From: Paenibacillus glycanilyticus NBRC 16618
Lineage (GTDB): Bacteria > Bacillota > Bacilli > Paenibacillales > Paenibacillaceae
Assembly: GCF_004000805.1 (NCBI RefSeq)
Contig: NZ_BILY01000029.1
Location: 22,928-86,927, forward strand
Direction of reading: 5' to 3'
Length of the DNA: 64,000 nt
The notes under the pieces were generated by a model that did no database searches, was not told where the DNA came from, and saw nothing but the letters and a program-made list of their open reading frames with translations. Positions 50,318 through 58,614 of the stretch are shown here, piece after piece. How positions within the stretch are numbered: position 1 is the first letter of the stretch; each line of letters starts with the position of its first letter. The translations under genes were made by a program, and so were the position numbers.

Positions 50318-50994
50318 CCCTGCACCTCCAGACGATAGCCTAGCCCGCGAATCGTCGCAATTCGGAACGTATGCAGCGCTTCGGGAAATCTTTCGCGCAG
50401 CCGATTGATATGGACATCCAGCGTCCGTTCGTTCCCTTCGAAATCATACCCCCATATTTCTTCAATGAGCTGCCCGCGCGAGAACGATTGCCCCGGATAG
50501 CTGGCCAGCTTGAACAAAAGCTCGAACTCCTTAAGCGGAAGCGTCATGCTCTGTCCATTGACCTGAACGGCATAGGTTTTCCGGTCAAGAGTAAGATCCC
50601 CCGCCTGAACGGTTTGCGAAGAAGCGATCCGGTAACGCTTAAGCAGCGCCTTCACCCGCGCGATTAACTCCAGCGGTTCAAACGGCTTAACCAGGTAATC
50701 ATCGGCGCCCAGCTCAAAGCCCTTCAGCTTCTGGGCCGTCTCCCCCTTCGCCGTCAGCATAAGCCGCGGCAGATCATAATGATCGCGGATCTCGGCGCAT
50801 AACTCCCAGCCGTCCATGTTGGGCATCATCACGTCCATAATGACGAGATCCGCTTTGGCCGAATCCAATATTCTCAAGGCATCCAGCCCGTCACAGGCTT
50901 CCAGCACCTCAAATCCTTCAACCTTCAAGTAATGGCTGATTAATTCCCGAATATGCAAATCGTCGTCAACGACCATAATGCAAGCCATGTTCAT
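50314..50994 (-). CDS. OmpR-family response regulator (HssR-like)
   Basis: A 226-residue regulator. Receiver Asp in DLVIMDVMMPNMDGW, MLTAKGE and LVKPFEPLELIARVKALLKRY; winged helix LPLKEFELLFKLASYPGQSFSRGQLIEEIWGYDFEGNERTLDVHINRLRERF. Over its length it resembles Staphylococcus HssR (haem-stress regulator), but the partner kinase is unlike HssS and no hrtAB is present, so the haem role is not assumed. The adjacent BmrA-like exporter gene ends 12 nt upstream. Confidence 0.9.
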   Translation of the reverse strand: MNMACIMVVDDDLHIRELISHYLKVEGFEVLEACDGLDALRILDSAKADLVIMDVMMPNMDGWELCAEIRDHYDLPRLMLTAKGETAQKLKGFELGADDYLVKPFEPLELIARVKALLKRYRIASSQTVQAGDLTLDRKTYAVQVNGQSMTLPLKEFELLFKLASYPGQSFSRGQLIEEIWGYDFEGNERTLDVHINRLRERFPEALHTFRIATIRGLGYRLEVQG

Positions 50995-51005
50995 TCTCCC
51001 TTTTT

Positions 51006-52766
51006 TTACGAGATTTTCTCTAAACGCAATTGCTGGTTGGCGAATTCGCGGTACAGCTCATGGGATTGCAGCAGCTGCTCATGCGTGCCTCTTCCCGTAA
51101 TCGTTCCCTTCTCGACAAACAAAATTTGATCGGCATCCACCACCGTGGATAAACGATGCGCAATAACCAGCGTTGTACGTCCAACCATCAGATTGTCCAG
51201 AGCCCGCTGCACGACAATCTCCGATTTGCTGTCCAGGCTTGAAGTCGCTTCATCCAGCATCAGAATTTGCGGATCGCGCAGGATGGCCCTTGCGATTGCA
51301 ATACGCTGGCGCTGCCCGCCGGACAGCTTGATGCCGCGCTCGCCGACCTCCGTCTCGTACCGGCCCGGAAGCTCATCGATAAAGACATCCGCATACGCCA
51401 TTTTCGCAGCCAGCTCTATTTCTTCATCGGTTATCGTTCTGCCCGTGCCGTAAGTGAGATTATCACGGATCGTCCCGGCAATAATCGGGCTTTCCTGCGA
51501 TACGTAGCCGATCTTGCTGCGCCAGTCATGCAAGGACAGCTCGAAGATATCCTCCTGTCCGATCCGGACAGTTCCTTGCTGCGGTTCATAAAATCGTTCA
51601 AGAAGCGAGAACAGGGTTGTTTTCCCGCCTCCGCTCGGACCAACAATCGCCGTCACCGTACCCGGCTGTAGCGTAAAATCGATATTCCGGAGAACGTCAT
51701 CCTGCTCGCCGTATGCAAACGCGACGTCCTCCACCACAATCGGCTGCCTTGCGTCCAGCAATGGACGGCCTTGGCGGAAAGGCTCTTCATCCGAATGCAG
51801 GGTAGCGATAATCCGCTCCGTCGCTCCGATTGCCTTCTGCATTTGCGTGAAAAATTGCGAAATCTGGTTAATCGGGAACACGATCTGAATCAAATATAGA
51901 ATAAAAGCGACTAAATCGCCTGCCGACAGCTCGCCTGACGATACGCGCATTCCGCCGTAAGCAATAATCAGAACAAGCATCCCCATCATGACCAGTCCTA
52001 CAATAGGGAAAATAATTGCCTGCAGCTTGCCTTCCCGATTGCCGAGAGCAAGCAGCTTTCCGATGGAACGCTTGCCGTTGTTATATTCATAGTCTTCTGC
52101 ATTTGATGCTTTTACTAATCGGATTTCCGACAGCGCCTGATCAAGCACCGTCGTAAAGGCTGCGGTCTCGTCTTGGAGCTCTCTAGAAATCTTCGTCATC
52201 TTCCGGCCGATCGGAATAAAGATCAGCATCGCAACCGGCACGGCGGTCAACATTAGCAGCGTCATTTTCCAATCCAGGAACAGAAGGATCGTTACCGCGC
52301 CAATAATCGAAATCAAGCCGTTAAAAAATCCGGTCAAATGCTCGGTAATCAATCCTTTGACGATTCCCGTATCATTGATTACCCGGCTTACCGTATCCCC
52401 TGTCCGGTGCTTATCGAAATAGGGCACGGTCAAGACTAGCAGCTTCTTCCATAACCGGTCGCGCAGGCTTGCGACAACGCTTTGCCCAACCCGGTTCAGC
52501 AAGTAGATGGAAACCCCCGATGCCGCCGCTTGCCCAAGAAAGGCCAGGCATAGCCCAATAATCTGCATAGTGCTTATATCGGTAATGGAAAAGCTGTCCA
52601 CCACATTTTTCGTTAATAAAGGTACAGCCAGCCCAACAACGGTAGAAATCACGCTTAATCCTATCGCGATTCCGAGCAGCCATTTCGAAGGTTTAGTGTC
52701 GAGCATCAGCTTCAGAAACGGACGCCAGCTCCCTCCGACATTACGCTCCTTCTTCTCTTGTCTCAT
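51006..52766 (-). CDS. bmrA: BmrA-like multidrug ABC half-transporter
   Basis: A 586-residue fused permease-ATPase. Six helices in the first 310 residues, then ABC domain: Walker A VGPSGGGKTTLF, Q-loop YVSQESPI, signature LSGGQRQRIAIARAIL, Walker B ILMLDEATSSLD and the His switch IAHRLSTV. It aligns with B. subtilis BmrA (589 aa, from memory) almost end to end, including KNVVDSFSITDIS, GRKMTKISRELQDETAAFT and RLVKASNAEDYEY. It works as a homodimer and exports drugs. ATG 52766 is favoured for spacing; ATG 52775 (three codons longer) abuts the ribosome site. It heads the co-directional response-regulator/kinase genes. Confidence 0.92.
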   Translation of the reverse strand: MRQEKKERNVGGSWRPFLKLMLDTKPSKWLLGIAIGLSVISTVVGLAVPLLTKNVVDSFSITDISTMQIIGLCLAFLGQAAASGVSIYLLNRVGQSVVASLRDRLWKKLLVLTVPYFDKHRTGDTVSRVINDTGIVKGLITEHLTGFFNGLISIIGAVTILLFLDWKMTLLMLTAVPVAMLIFIPIGRKMTKISRELQDETAAFTTVLDQALSEIRLVKASNAEDYEYNNGKRSIGKLLALGNREGKLQAIIFPIVGLVMMGMLVLIIAYGGMRVSSGELSAGDLVAFILYLIQIVFPINQISQFFTQMQKAIGATERIIATLHSDEEPFRQGRPLLDARQPIVVEDVAFAYGEQDDVLRNIDFTLQPGTVTAIVGPSGGGKTTLFSLLERFYEPQQGTVRIGQEDIFELSLHDWRSKIGYVSQESPIIAGTIRDNLTYGTGRTITDEEIELAAKMAYADVFIDELPGRYETEVGERGIKLSGGQRQRIAIARAILRDPQILMLDEATSSLDSKSEIVVQRALDNLMVGRTTLVIAHRLSTVVDADQILFVEKGTITGRGTHEQLLQSHELYREFANQQLRLEKIS

Positions 52767-52839
52767 TAATTTCATCCCTCTCCTGCCAACATTCTAGTCT
52801 TTCTGAAGAATACTACGGCATTGTAAACCCAATTTAAAC

Positions 52840-52871
52840 AAAAAAACGCCAGAGCAGCAATTGCTCTGGCG
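52840..52871 (-). terminator. Terminator after pfkA
   Basis: CGCCAGAGCA pairs perfectly with TGCTCTGGCG around ATTGC; seven T follow on the minus strand. Confidence 0.88.
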
Positions 52872-52899
52872 GGTTGCATTCTCGTTATAAAGGCTTGAC

Positions 52900-53868
52900 T
52901 TATTGGGAAAGGCGAAGAGCCAGGTTGTACATTTCCATATTAAACGGCTTCTTGGAATTAACGACTTTATCAATATCCGTCGTTACCAGCTCGCCGCGGA
53001 CAATACCGCAGGCTTTGCCGGACTCGCCTTCCATCAGCTGATGAACGGCAAAGTCGCCCAGACGGCTTGCCAGAATCCGGTCCATCGCTGTTGGCGTGCC
53101 GCCGCGCTGAATGTGACCCAGAACCGTTACGCGAGGCTCCAGTCCGCAGCCCTTCGTAATTTCTCTTGCCACGTCTTCACCGCGTCCCGCGCCTTCCGCA
53201 ACAACTACGATACTATGGCGTTTGCCTTTTGCAAAGTTGCTCTCCATGCGCGCGGACACTTCAGCCATGTCGATAGGCACTTCCGGAACGATGATCGTTT
53301 CCGCGCCGCTCGCAAGACCCGCGTACAAAGCGATATCCCCGCAATGACGGCCCATAACTTCCACAACCGACGAACGTTCGTGCGAAGACATGGTGTCGCG
53401 GATTTTGTTGATCGCGTCGACTACGATGCTGACAGCGGTATCGAAGCCAATCGTGAAGTCCGTAAACGGAATATCGTTGTCGATTGTACCGGGAAGCCCC
53501 ATCGTCTTAATGCCAAGCTTGCTTAATTTATTAGCGCCTTGATATGAACCGTCGCCGCCGATAACGACCAGGCCGTCAATACCGCGTGCACGCAGTACTT
53601 CAGCGCCGCGCTGCTGTCCTTCAAGCGTCGTAAACTCTTTGCACCGCGCCGTTTGAAGAATCGTGCCGCCGCGTTGGATGATATCGCCTACGCTGCGAAG
53701 ATCCATCTTGAAGAGGTCATCATTAATCAGACCTTGATAGCCGCGTTGAACGCCATATACGTCGAGACCATTATACAGAGCGCTCCGGACAACGGCGCGG
53801 ACCGCCGCGTTCATGCCTTGAGAGTCGCCTCCGCTCGTTAATACAGCAATAGATTTTACAGATGACAT
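52900..53868 (-). CDS. pfkA: ATP-dependent 6-phosphofructokinase
   Basis: A 322-residue glycolytic enzyme phosphorylating fructose-6-phosphate. ATP site LTSGGDSQGMNAAVRAVVR, GGDGSYQGA, catalytic PGTIDNDIPFTDFTIGFDTA, substrate loop EVMGRHCGDIAL and VTVLGHIQRGG, and allosteric-site RYxG-type residues (GVQRGYQGL). ATG 53868 has GGAGG 7 nt upstream; an ATG two codons earlier abuts the ribosome site. It is usually followed by pyk in Bacillales, but here it stands alone. Confidence 0.95.
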   Translation of the reverse strand: MSSVKSIAVLTSGGDSQGMNAAVRAVVRSALYNGLDVYGVQRGYQGLINDDLFKMDLRSVGDIIQRGGTILQTARCKEFTTLEGQQRGAEVLRARGIDGLVVIGGDGSYQGANKLSKLGIKTMGLPGTIDNDIPFTDFTIGFDTAVSIVVDAINKIRDTMSSHERSSVVEVMGRHCGDIALYAGLASGAETIIVPEVPIDMAEVSARMESNFAKGKRHSIVVVAEGAGRGEDVAREITKGCGLEPRVTVLGHIQRGGTPTAMDRILASRLGDFAVHQLMEGESGKACGIVRGELVTTDIDKVVNSKKPFNMEMYNLALRLSQ

Positions 53869-53892
53869 AATCATTCCTCCAAGTAGTTTTAT

Positions 53893-54975
53893 CTAAACCT
53901 GTTGTCTTCGAATCCAGATGCTGTTGACCAAAAAAAACAGGCGGGTAAGCGGGCTGTTCTTCATCAGCTTGCGGGATGCGGCCAGCACATCCGACTGGGT
54001 CCGGACCTTGGGATCGGATAGGTAAAGGGCTAGCAGCCCTTCGATTATAAGCCGGTGAAAGCCGGCTGAGGGGAGCTTTTTCACATCTTCCCTGGCCCTA
54101 TTAACAATCGTGACAATCCGTTCTACAAGCTGCTGCTGACTGTCGTAATAATGACAGAAATTCAAATCGCCGCCGGCTCGGTCTTCTTCCTGATCGATCA
54201 AATAATCGAGCATGATATGAAGGCCGCACACATGCGGAAAATATATATTTTTAATTGCTTCCGCGTCTTCCGGACGTAGCGTCTTGTCGCTCGCCGCGGT
54301 AAACAGCATAAACATGCCTAGCGTCGAGCCTGTCGCGGCTGCAAATTCATTCCAATATAAATCGGGAAACCTGTGGGCATGCAGCTTCCACCAAGCGAGA
54401 AGACTATCCTCGCGCAGGTCCTTGCGGATATGCTTATACACCTGAAGATCGGTGTACAAGCCAACAAGCTCCGTAACATACGGCTGTGCCGAAGCATACG
54501 AAGGCAGCATTGAAACACAGTGTTGACACAAATTTACCAAATGATGCAAATAACCGCCGTCGTTCCGTTCCTGGCGCAAAGCGTAGTAATCCTTTACCGC
54601 TGCTGACGGGTCGACCGCATCCAGCATCGATTGATGGAGCAAACGGAAATCATCCGGATCCAGCGAAGTGCTCCGATCGCACAGATTGTCCAAATAATCG
54701 CTGATCGTCTGAAGCGCCACTATTAGCGGGATGAGAACATACCGCTCGTCCAAATTCATAGACGCGTAAATCGCGCCGCCTTGGCAATGAAACTTCTTGC
54801 TGTCCATGCTCTGAAGGGCCTGTGACCTAAGCTCGGGATCCGGAATCTGCTCGGCCAGCCTGCGCAGCTTGCGCAGCTCGATATTCACTTCAGGCAATAT
54901 GTACTTGTAGACGCGGTGCATGAGCTTTAACGGGCGTTCGGGTACCCGATTGCCGGACAAAGTCGTTACTCTCAC
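53893..54975 (-). CDS. ytpB: YtpB-type terpene synthase (tetraprenyl-beta-curcumene synthase, DUF2600)
   Basis: A 360-residue all-helical protein of DUF2600. IALQTISDYLDNLCDRST supplies the Asp-rich metal site of this class; other conserved parts are GGYLHHLVNLCQHCVSMLPSY, LLAWWKLHAHRFPDLYWNEFAAATGSTLGMFMLF and HIMLDYLIDQEEDRAGGDLNFCHYY. In B. subtilis YtpB cyclises tetraprenyl diphosphate to tetraprenyl-beta-curcumene, a precursor of spore sesquarterpenes. No partner cyclase (SqhC) is in the window. Confidence 0.9.
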   Translation of the reverse strand: MRVTTLSGNRVPERPLKLMHRVYKYILPEVNIELRKLRRLAEQIPDPELRSQALQSMDSKKFHCQGGAIYASMNLDERYVLIPLIVALQTISDYLDNLCDRSTSLDPDDFRLLHQSMLDAVDPSAAVKDYYALRQERNDGGYLHHLVNLCQHCVSMLPSYASAQPYVTELVGLYTDLQVYKHIRKDLREDSLLAWWKLHAHRFPDLYWNEFAAATGSTLGMFMLFTAASDKTLRPEDAEAIKNIYFPHVCGLHIMLDYLIDQEEDRAGGDLNFCHYYDSQQQLVERIVTIVNRAREDVKKLPSAGFHRLIIEGLLALYLSDPKVRTQSDVLAASRKLMKNSPLTRLFFLVNSIWIRRQQV

Positions 54976-54999
54976 AACGCACCCCTTTCTAAGACAGCC

Positions 55000-55317
55000 T
55001 TACGTATGCGGGCGGGAATCCAGCTCCTGATTCGTACGGTACCAGATATGCAAGTCGTTAATCCGGCTGGCGTATTCGGCAATCTCCGCGTTCAAACGGC
55101 AAGACTCTTCGAAGTTCTCTTCCTCGTACAATTGATTCTGCATACGGTTAATAACTCTCTCAAATTCCATAACCCGATCCGGTATTGTTCCCCTAATGAG
55201 CTCCCAGCGTTCCACGATGTCCAGCTGCTCTACGGAAGAATACTGCTCCCAGTCCGCTTCGAGCACCGGCAATGCGATTAAGAGCCGCTCATTCCACTCA
55301 AACCGATACATCAACAT
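55000..55317 (-). CDS. Hypothetical helical protein, 105 aa
   Basis: Starts MLMYRFEWNERLLIALPVLEADW and continues with charged helices (VEQLDIVERWELIRGTIPDRVMEFERVINRMQNQLYEEENFEESCRLNAEIAEYASRINDLHIWYRTNQ). The FEESCRLNAEI segment is loosely reminiscent of a UVR motif but not convincing. ATG 55317 has GGAGG 7 nt upstream. It ends 24 nt before ytpB in the same direction, so co-transcription is likely. Function unknown. Confidence 0.65.
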   Translation of the reverse strand: MLMYRFEWNERLLIALPVLEADWEQYSSVEQLDIVERWELIRGTIPDRVMEFERVINRMQNQLYEEENFEESCRLNAEIAEYASRINDLHIWYRTNQELDSRPHT

Positions 55318-55472
55318 TCGTGAACCTCCAGACAATAATGTACCATTTCGACAAACAATAATCCAGCCTATCATGCTATACTGTTAAACAATGTTGTTTT
55401 GATAAGTACATGCTTACGAAGTAAGAATTATAGCGAAGAACACGCGTTAATTCTTTTCAGGAGGAAAAACAT

Positions 55473-56657
55473 ATGGATCACTCAGGCAGCGAGACGCCTT
55501 CCGCGGCTACGGTCAAACGGGATACGCTTTCGCTAAGGGCCTTCAGCTTTGCGATGTACTCCACGCAGGCTCTGCTCATCTCTTACATCCCCTTATATTT
55601 TATGGATCAGGGGTTCTCGGCGCATCAGATCGGCATTATTTATTCGACCGGCCCTTTTATCTCTATCTTTGCAAACCTCTTGCTAGGCATGGCCAGCGAC
55701 AGGTTCCGGACGATCAAGAAGCTGCTTACCGTTCTGCTGTTCGGTCAGCTGGTTATGATCTCTCTCTTGTTCCCGGTTCATCACTTTGCCCTTATCTGTC
55801 TTGTCATGACGGCCTTTTATTTCTTTCAGACACCAATGAACCCGCTTAGCGACAGCCTGATCCTGCTCGCCAGCCAGCACATTAAGACTCCGTATGCGCT
55901 AATCCGCATATTCGGCTCGCTTGGTTTTGCCGTATCGGCTTACCTGTTTGGTTTAATCCTGAAAGGGATTGGCACAGAATGGACGTTGCCGCTTGGTCTG
56001 GGCACGATAACCGTAACGATCCTATTGTCGTTCTTCTTGAAGGATTACCATGGCAATACCCGCAAAATCGACTTTTCGGGATTTTTCAAATTGCTTCGCA
56101 AGCCCGAAATCCTATTTTTCTTCTTCATTATATTGCTTGTGTCGATCAGCCACCGGATGAACGAAAGCTTCCTGGCCGTAGCCCTGCGGGAGATGGGCGC
56201 ATCGGATTCCCAGGTTGGATTGGCTTGGCTGTTCTCCGCGATCAGCGAAATTCCGGTATTGTTCCTGATGGGCAAATACGGACATAAATTCAAAGAGCTG
56301 CCATTGCTCGTATTCGCCTGCCTGATGTATATGCTCCGGTTCTGGCTGGCTTCCGTGCTGGAGGATCCCCGTCTTGTGCTCAGCACGCAGCTTATGCACA
56401 GCGTCAGCTTCGGCATCTATTTCTCAACGGCACTCCGTTACTTGTCGCAGCTTATTCCGGACGAATACCGCTCTTCCGGCCAGGCCGTCTATGCCGTTGT
56501 ATGGTCGGGACTCGCCGGCCTAATCAGCGGTACGGTCGGAGGATATTTCTTCGAGCATTTCGGACGGAGCAGCTTTTATCAAATGGGAGCCGTGCTTGCC
56601 CTGATCTCGGCAGTTCTGTTCTTCTGCCAGCATGTATTTGGACGAAATAACACTTAA
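55473..56657 (+). CDS. MFS transporter (MFS_1-like, YwbF type)
   Basis: A 394-residue, twelve-helix permease. Opening RAFSFAMYSTQALLISYIPLYFMDQGFSAHQIGIIYSTGPFISIFANLLLGMASDRFRTIK and TPYALIRIFGSLGFAVSAYLFG place it in the nucleoside/phenylpropionate-permease-like branch (MFS_1_like), to which B. subtilis YwbF belongs. Substrate unknown. AGGAGG lies 8 nt before the ATG. Monocistronic. Confidence 0.82.
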   Translation: MDHSGSETPSAATVKRDTLSLRAFSFAMYSTQALLISYIPLYFMDQGFSAHQIGIIYSTGPFISIFANLLLGMASDRFRTIKKLLTVLLFGQLVMISLLFPVHHFALICLVMTAFYFFQTPMNPLSDSLILLASQHIKTPYALIRIFGSLGFAVSAYLFGLILKGIGTEWTLPLGLGTITVTILLSFFLKDYHGNTRKIDFSGFFKLLRKPEILFFFFIILLVSISHRMNESFLAVALREMGASDSQVGLAWLFSAISEIPVLFLMGKYGHKFKELPLLVFACLMYMLRFWLASVLEDPRLVLSTQLMHSVSFGIYFSTALRYLSQLIPDEYRSSGQAVYAVVWSGLAGLISGTVGGYFFEHFGRSSFYQMGAVLALISAVLFFCQHVFGRNNT

Positions 56658-56662
56658 AACAC

Positions 56663-56702
56663 AAAAAAAAGAGATCCTCTCGTATCGAGATGGATCTCTT
56701 TT
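56663..56702. terminator. Bidirectional terminator
   Basis: AAAAGAGATCC pairs with GGATCTCTTTT; A run before and T run after. Confidence 0.82.
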
Positions 56703-56732
56703 GCTCTCTTGCGTGCTTATAAGCGGTTGATC

Positions 56733-56930
56733 TTATAATTTAATGACGTTGGACGCCTGTGCACCGCGATTGCCTTGTGTAATTTCGAATTCTACCGACT
56801 GACCTTCTTCCAGCGACTTGAAGCCGTCGCCTTGAATAGAGGAATAATGGACAAACACGTCTTCGCCATTCTCTACCGAGATGAAACCGTAGCCCTTCTC
56901 AGCGTTAAACCATTTAACTGTTCCCTTCAA
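56733..56930 (-). CDS. Cold-shock protein (CspB/CspD type)
   Basis: A 65-residue five-stranded OB-fold RNA chaperone. RNP1 KGYGFI and RNP2 VFVHYSSI are intact, with MKGTVKWFNAEKG at the start and FEITQGNRGAQASNVIKL at the end. The start is TTG 56930 with AGGAGG 9 nt upstream. The leader is only about 40 nt, short for a classic cold-inducible csp, so expression may be constitutive. Confidence 0.95.
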   Translation of the reverse strand: MKGTVKWFNAEKGYGFISVENGEDVFVHYSSIQGDGFKSLEEGQSVEFEITQGNRGAQASNVIKL

Positions 56931-56979
56931 CTTTCACTACCTCCTAAAATAACCGCCGCTTGAAACGACGAGTAACATC

Positions 56980-57008
56980 ATTATATCTGCCTAATTTGGA
57001 AAAATCAA
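56980..57008 (-). promoter_or_regulatory. Promoter of the cold-shock gene
   Basis: Minus strand TTGATT (57008-57003), 17-nt spacer, TATAAT (56985-56980). The -35 overlaps the stop of the upstream methyltransferase gene. Confidence 0.7.
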
Positions 57009-57709
57009 CAAATTGTAATTCGAAGGAATTGACTGGAGCCCGGAATAAAAGGAAGCCCCGATGCCATAAGCTCCGGCTCCCCACCGTTTGCCCTAACGGC
57101 AGCCAGCAATTCATCCATCCGTTCGTATGGCTTCCAGCCCAAGGAATACAGCGGATAGACTCTTACCTCTCCGCCCGGCTTGCACACCCGCATTAATTCC
57201 AGAAGGGATTGCTTGTGGAACTCAAAGCCAAATTGCTCGGCATATAGAAAAAGGAAATGACTGCACAAGACAAGCGAAAAAGCATGGTCTTCAAACGGAA
57301 GCTCCGGCAAGGATCCGGCTGTATACCGGTTGCGCCCTTCAGCTGACTGCAAATGCATGCGAAACCTCTCAAGCGATTGCAGCCGTCCTTCGCGATGCTG
57401 CTCCAGGCTGCCGTAATAGCTCCAGTCGAAATGCTCCCTCAGCTTATCAAGCTTAGCCGTAGAGATCTCGATCTCGGCTGCCGCCTCTTCGAGCCACGCG
57501 ACTGTGTCCAACGCGTAACGGGGATCCGCAGCGGTTGCATCATATCCCCGGCTTACCGCATCCGCGGTGAACGAGGAACCGCCACCGGCGACATCCAGCA
57601 CTTTACCCTTTGCCAGCTCGCGTTCCGTTAGCTCAAACATTCTCGCATACTCGTCAAATCCCCGGCATGTCATTGCCACGCCAACCTGCTCATATACCTG
57701 CTTACTCAT
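57005..57709 (-). CDS. SAM-dependent methyltransferase
   Basis: A 234-residue class I methyltransferase. SAM-binding KVLDVAGGGSSFTADAVSRGYDATAADP, acidic loop, then SLPELPFEDHAFSLVLCSHFLFLYAEQF and LLELMRVCKPGGEVRVYPLY. Substrate unknown. The upstream-extended frame adds 25 residues without support; ATG 57709 has AGGAG 10 nt upstream. Confidence 0.8.
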   Translation of the reverse strand: MSKQVYEQVGVAMTCRGFDEYARMFELTERELAKGKVLDVAGGGSSFTADAVSRGYDATAADPRYALDTVAWLEEAAAEIEISTAKLDKLREHFDWSYYGSLEQHREGRLQSLERFRMHLQSAEGRNRYTAGSLPELPFEDHAFSLVLCSHFLFLYAEQFGFEFHKQSLLELMRVCKPGGEVRVYPLYSLGWKPYERMDELLAAVRANGGEPELMASGLPFIPGSSQFLRITIC

Positions 57710-57862
57710 CTCAAACACGCTCCTCATCTCGGCTCTTCTCGTCTCATCATTCCGCCTGCTTGCAGAATAGCCTAATTCTACCATCCGCTATTATTGATTT
57801 CCACCCCTAAATTTGGCTATGATGAACAGTATATCTAGGTAAGGAAAGGTGGACTTGCAACA

Positions 57863-58096
57863 ATGTTTAAAAAACATGAAATTTTCAAAACCGATAAATA
57901 CAATATGCTTACCGTGGAGGTTCAAGGCAAAACCTTGATCGTCCGCGAAATTTCCGATCAATGGGGTGAAGAGACCCATACCTTCGTCAGCCGTCCGGAA
58001 ATGATGCATTGGGCGGAAAACCGGTTCAAGCCCGAGCAATTCACCGGACGCGAGGAAGAACGGGAAAATATTCTGAAAGCGCTGAAAGAGGTATAA
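57863..58096 (+). CDS. Small conserved hypothetical protein, 77 aa
   Basis: MFKKHEIFKTDKYNMLTVEVQGKTLIVREISDQWGEETHTF is beta-rich; MMHWAENRFKPEQFTGREEERENILKAL is helical and charged. No family recognised. AAAGGTGG lies 10 nt before the ATG. It is followed by the tandem hairpin region and a small membrane protein gene. Confidence 0.65.
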   Translation: MFKKHEIFKTDKYNMLTVEVQGKTLIVREISDQWGEETHTFVSRPEMMHWAENRFKPEQFTGREEERENILKALKEV

Positions 58097-58165
58097 ACCG
58101 GCAGGAAATATTAACCTGCACGGCGAACACATATCGTTACAACACAGTGCATAGACAATAGACTA

Positions 58166-58240
58166 GCGCATGCTTTCGTAGTAATTTGCTTCGCAAATTT
58201 GAGCATATGCTTCCGAAGCAAAATTGCTATGCAATTTTTT
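58166..58240. repeat. Tandem hairpin repeat with terminator-like end
   Basis: Two related units begin GCGCATGCTTTCGTAG (58166) and GCATATGCTTCCGAAG (58203). Each ends in a hairpin: AATTTGC-TTC-GCAAATT (58183-58199) and AAAATTGC-TAT-GCAATTTT (58220-58238). The second is followed by a T run that leads directly into the AGGAGG of the next gene. Confidence 0.55.
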
Positions 58241-58252
58241 TAGGAGGAACAA

Positions 58253-58429
58253 ATGGGCTCCGTAAACGCAATATTTATCATTTCCGCCTTCGTGCTTGGC
58301 GGCCTTGTTATTCTTAAGCGCGATTCCATGGCGCCACACCTGCGCAGATGGATGGCAATCGTATCTATCGTCTTAATCGCATTCGCCTTTTTCCTCATTG
58401 TGTACAGCTTCTTTACACTGGGAACTTAG
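58253..58429 (+). CDS. Small two-helix membrane protein, 58 aa
   Basis: MGSVNAIFIISAFVLGGLVILKRDSM, a short basic cytoplasmic turn (HLRRW), then MAIVSIVLIAFAFFLIVYSFF and LGT at the end. AGGAGG lies 5 nt before the ATG. Two predicted membrane helices, no recognised family. A terminator-like hairpin sits in its 5' untranslated region, so its expression could be attenuated. Confidence 0.65.
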   Translation: MGSVNAIFIISAFVLGGLVILKRDSMAPHLRRWMAIVSIVLIAFAFFLIVYSFFTLGT

Positions 58430-58614
58430 GACATGATTGGAAGCATCACCGGACATACTAGGACAAACTGTGTTCCCGAGGTGATCTTCCGCGAATGAAA
58501 TGGCTGCCTGTCGTATTAGCGTTATGCCTTGCTCCCGGTTCGGCTTCCGCCGACGCCGGCAAGCAGGCTGCGTCATATCACCAATCATCTATATCCGTAC
58601 CGAGGAGGAGTTCG

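Noticed and set aside
55000..55317. UVR-motif protein
   Set aside because: The EENFEESCRLNAEI segment is only weakly similar and other UVR features are missing.
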